Assembly (NCBI GenBank): GCA_023390985.1
Contig: JAEWBU010000094.1
Span: 1-10,100, forward strand
Direction: 5' to 3'
Length of the DNA: 10,100 nucleotides
From: Pseudomonadota bacterium
GTDB lineage: Bacteria; Pseudomonadota; Gammaproteobacteria; Burkholderiales; Burkholderiaceae_C
The number at the start of each line of letters is the position of its first letter. The first letter of the stretch is position 1. Shown here piece after piece: positions 8,314 through 10,100 of the stretch. Made by a program: the position numbers and the translations under genes. The notes below the pieces were generated by a model. The model was not told the origin of the DNA, ran no database searches, and saw only the letters and a program-made list of their open reading frames with translations.

Positions 8314-9009
8314 ATGCTCGACATCAGCAAGGTCAAGGCCATCAGTCTGGACCTGGACGACACCCTGTGGCCGATCTGGCCCACCATCGAACGCGCCGAG
8401 AAAGTGCTGCACGACTGGCTGGTGGAGCGCGCGCCCATGGCCGCTGCGCTGTTCTCCAACCCGACCGCGCTGCGCGAGATCCGCAACCACGTGGCCGATC
8501 GCCGGCCCGACCTCAAGCACGACCTGAGCGCCGTGCGGCGCGAGTCGATCCGACTCGCCCTGTACCGCGCGGGCGAGGATCCGCTGCTGGCCGACGATGC
8601 CTTCGAGGCCTTCTTCGCGGCGCGCCAGCAGGTCGAGCTGTTCGAGGACGTTCGGCCGGCGCTGCAGTCGCTGTCGGAGCGCTTTCCGCTGGTGAGCCTT
8701 TCGAACGGCAACGCCGATCTCGAGCGAGTGGGCCTGGCGCCGTTCTTCCGCGCGGCGGTGTCGGCGCGCGAGTTCGGCGTGGGCAAGCCCGACCCGCGCA
8801 TCTTCCATGCCGCCGCCGGCGCGGTGGACGTGATGCCGGAGCACGTGCTGCACGTGGGCGACGACGCCACGCTGGACGTGGTGGGTGCGCTCAACGCCGG
8901 CATGCAGGCCGTGTGGGTCAACCGCGAGGACCACGCCTGGCCCCATCCGCAGCGGCCGCACGCGATGGTCACGTCGCTGTCGCAGCTGTGCGAGTTGCTG
9001 GCCGCCTGA
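8314..9009 (+). CDS. HAD-superfamily phosphatase, YigB-like (possible FMN / riboflavin-pathway phosphatase)
   Basis: This is a cytoplasmic phosphohydrolase of 231 residues with all four HAD motifs: DLDDT (13-17, nucleophile Asp13 and acid Asp15), Ser130 in SLSNGN, Lys158 in GVGKPDPRIF, and GDD (182-184) in HVGDDATLDVVGALNAGMQAVW. Residues about 20-105 form a helical C1 cap. The order and wording of the motifs (LDLDDTLW, PLVSLSNGN, LHVGDDATLDV) recall E. coli YigB, which dephosphorylates FMN and a riboflavin-pathway intermediate; substrate assignment by this likeness is tentative. The ATG at 8314 is the first possible start and begins just before the first core strand; it seems leaderless. Its promoter would have to overlap the start of hemH on the other strand. 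The 3' end overlaps hpnE tail-to-tail by 41 bp. Confidence 0.9.
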   Translation: MLDISKVKAISLDLDDTLWPIWPTIERAEKVLHDWLVERAPMAAALFSNPTALREIRNHVADRRPDLKHDLSAVRRESIRLALYRAGEDPLLADDAFEAFFAARQQVELFEDVRPALQSLSERFPLVSLSNGNADLERVGLAPFFRAAVSAREFGVGKPDPRIFHAAAGAVDVMPEHVLHVGDDATLDVVGALNAGMQAVWVNREDHAWPHPQRPHAMVTSLSQLCELLAA

Positions 9010-10100
9010 GCCGGGCCACGGCTTCGAGGGCCGAGCGCACGGCGCCTTCGATGGTCGCCGGGTACGGGCCTTCCACGTAATCGCCGCACGCGAGCAGTCC
9101 CTCCGACACCTCGATCCCTGGTCGCTCCAGGCCGGGCAGGCAGGCGAAGGTCGCGCGCTTCTCGATCACCGTCCTCAGCGGCCGCAGCGTCCAGCCGAGC
9201 GCGGCGGCCTGCGCCAGCACGCGGCGCTCGATCGACTGCGCATCGCCTTCGCTGGCGCTGACCACGAAGGCGAACACGCCCGCCGGGCCGCCCAGGTGGG
9301 CACGATCGAACACGAACTGCGCGGGTCCGGCTTCGAGCGCCAGCATCGGCAAGGGGAGGGCGGGACCGCCCTCGGCGTAGACCGTGGCGATCGCTTCGTG
9401 CGTCAGGCCGCCGATGGCCGACAGCCATCGAGGCGCGTCGACGCCGCCCTGCGCGACCAGCCGCTCGGCCTCCCGCGCGGGGCAGGCGAGCAGCACGGCA
9501 TCGAACGACTCGCCGTCGACGTTCCAGCCCGGGCCTTCGCGCCGCAGCGAGTGCACCCGCGCGCCCAATCGCACCTGCGCGCCGCGCGCTTCCAGCCAGG
9601 CCGCCGCTGCTTCGGGGAACACCTGCCCGAGGTCCAGACGTGGGATCAGCAGGTTGGACGCGCCCCAGCCATCGCGCGCGGGACCGAACAGCCCGTCGCG
9701 CAGGACGCGCAGGAACACGGTGGCGCTGGCGCGGTCGGCGCCGGTGTTGAGCGCCGCCACGCAGAGCGGCTCGACCAGCTCGCGCATCACCACGGGCGAC
9801 AGGTCGCTGCACAGCTGCGCCACCGTCAGCCGATCGTTGCAGCGGAACCGCCGCAGCTGCCAGGACGTGGCGTGCCGCAGCAGCGAGAGCTTGTCGCCCC
9901 AGCTCCAGCCGCGCGCGGTGAGGATGCCCCAGGCCGCATCCAGCGGCGCCGGCCAGGCGGGCAGGGCGAGGCCGCGGCCATCGGGAAAGCGCAGCGTGAG
10001 CGGCAGGCGGTGCAGCACCTCGCGCGGCGTGACGCCGACTTCGCGCATCAAGGCGAGCGTCTCTGCGTACGCGCCGATCATGATGTGCTGGCCGTTGTCC
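8969..10100 (-). CDS. hpnE: Squalene-associated FAD-dependent desaturase / hydroxysqualene dehydroxylase HpnE (N-terminus beyond window)
   Basis: HpnE removes the hydroxyl of hydroxysqualene to give squalene, the last step of the HpnC-HpnD-HpnE route from farnesyl diphosphate to squalene and hopanoids. About 376 C-terminal residues are visible; the frame is open to the right edge, where it reads DNGQH (10085-10099), a family hallmark followed by IMIGAYAETL. The Met at 10081 is therefore internal, and the FAD-binding GxGxxG start lies outside the window. Other features are FRCNDRLTVAQL, a core with VEPLCVAALNT, and the C-terminal flavin-contacting ACGDYVEGPYPATIEGAV (about 9040-9090). The stop lies inside the 3' end of the HAD gene (41-bp overlap), and the last residues (RRPATRTAATAT) look like a free tail. 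hpnC and hpnD would be expected to the right, upstream of this gene. The family is clear; the organism may use the squalene for hopanoids or other products. Confidence 0.9.
   Translation of the reverse strand, partial: DNGQHIMIGAYAETLALMREVGVTPREVLHRLPLTLRFPDGRGLALPAWPAPLDAAWGILTARGWSWGDKLSLLRHATSWQLRRFRCNDRLTVAQLCSDLSPVVMRELVEPLCVAALNTGADRASATVFLRVLRDGLFGPARDGWGASNLLIPRLDLGQVFPEAAAAWLEARGAQVRLGARVHSLRREGPGWNVDGESFDAVLLACPAREAERLVAQGGVDAPRWLSAIGGLTHEAIATVYAEGGPALPLPMLALEAGPAQFVFDRAHLGGPAGVFAFVVSASEGDAQSIERRVLAQAAALGWTLRPLRTVIEKRATFACLPGLERPGIEVSEGLLACGDYVEGPYPATIEGAVRSALEAVARLRRPATRTAATAT

Overview
The window is compact, very GC-rich, coding-dense DNA with no rRNA, tRNA, mobile element or CRISPR array. 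Codon use (strong G/C third positions), the gene types (a bacterial-type HemH with a DCLETL motif, an HpnE-type squalene enzyme, a LivK/G/F/H/M-type transporter behind a sigma-54 activator) and the protein style suggest a betaproteobacterium of the order Burkholderiales, probably Comamonadaceae or a near relative. This placement is inference; no taxonomic marker is present.

Region 1 (1-1452) is the 3' part of a gene for a PAS-type, sigma-54-dependent enhancer-binding protein, followed by a 140-bp control region. That region holds, in the expected order, four copies of a TCAGACA half-site in inverted arrangement (1297-1336; the first palindrome contains the stop codon of the regulator gene), a match to the IHF consensus (1380-1392), a -24/-12 sigma-54 promoter with correct spacing (1398-1413), and a good Shine-Dalgarno sequence before the next gene.

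Region 2 (1453-7267) is a six-gene operon on the + strand: a secreted type I periplasmic binding protein, two ABC ATPases (LivG- and LivF-type), two permeases (LivH- and LivM-type) and a cytoplasmic alpha/beta hydrolase. Most genes are tightly linked (ATGA overlaps or gaps of 10-22 bp). The exception is a 103-bp gap after the binding protein, which carries a strong GC-rich hairpin and probably sets binding-protein mRNA above that of the membrane components. The simplest reading is an inducible uptake-and-cleavage system: the regulator senses a compound, switches on the operon through sigma-54, the transporter imports the compound and the hydrolase opens or cleaves it. The substrate cannot be read from the sequence.

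Region 3 (7257-10100) is housekeeping. Ferrochelatase (hemH, - strand) ends in an 11-bp tail-to-tail overlap with the hydrolase. Divergent from hemH, with only 16 bp between start codons, lies a YigB-like HAD phosphatase gene that looks leaderless. It runs tail-to-tail, with a 41-bp overlap, into hpnE (hydroxysqualene dehydroxylase, - strand), whose N-terminal part lies beyond the right edge.

No wholly new type of system is evident. The most interesting part is the nearly complete sigma-54 control module driving a LivKGFHM-plus-hydrolase operon of unknown substrate.
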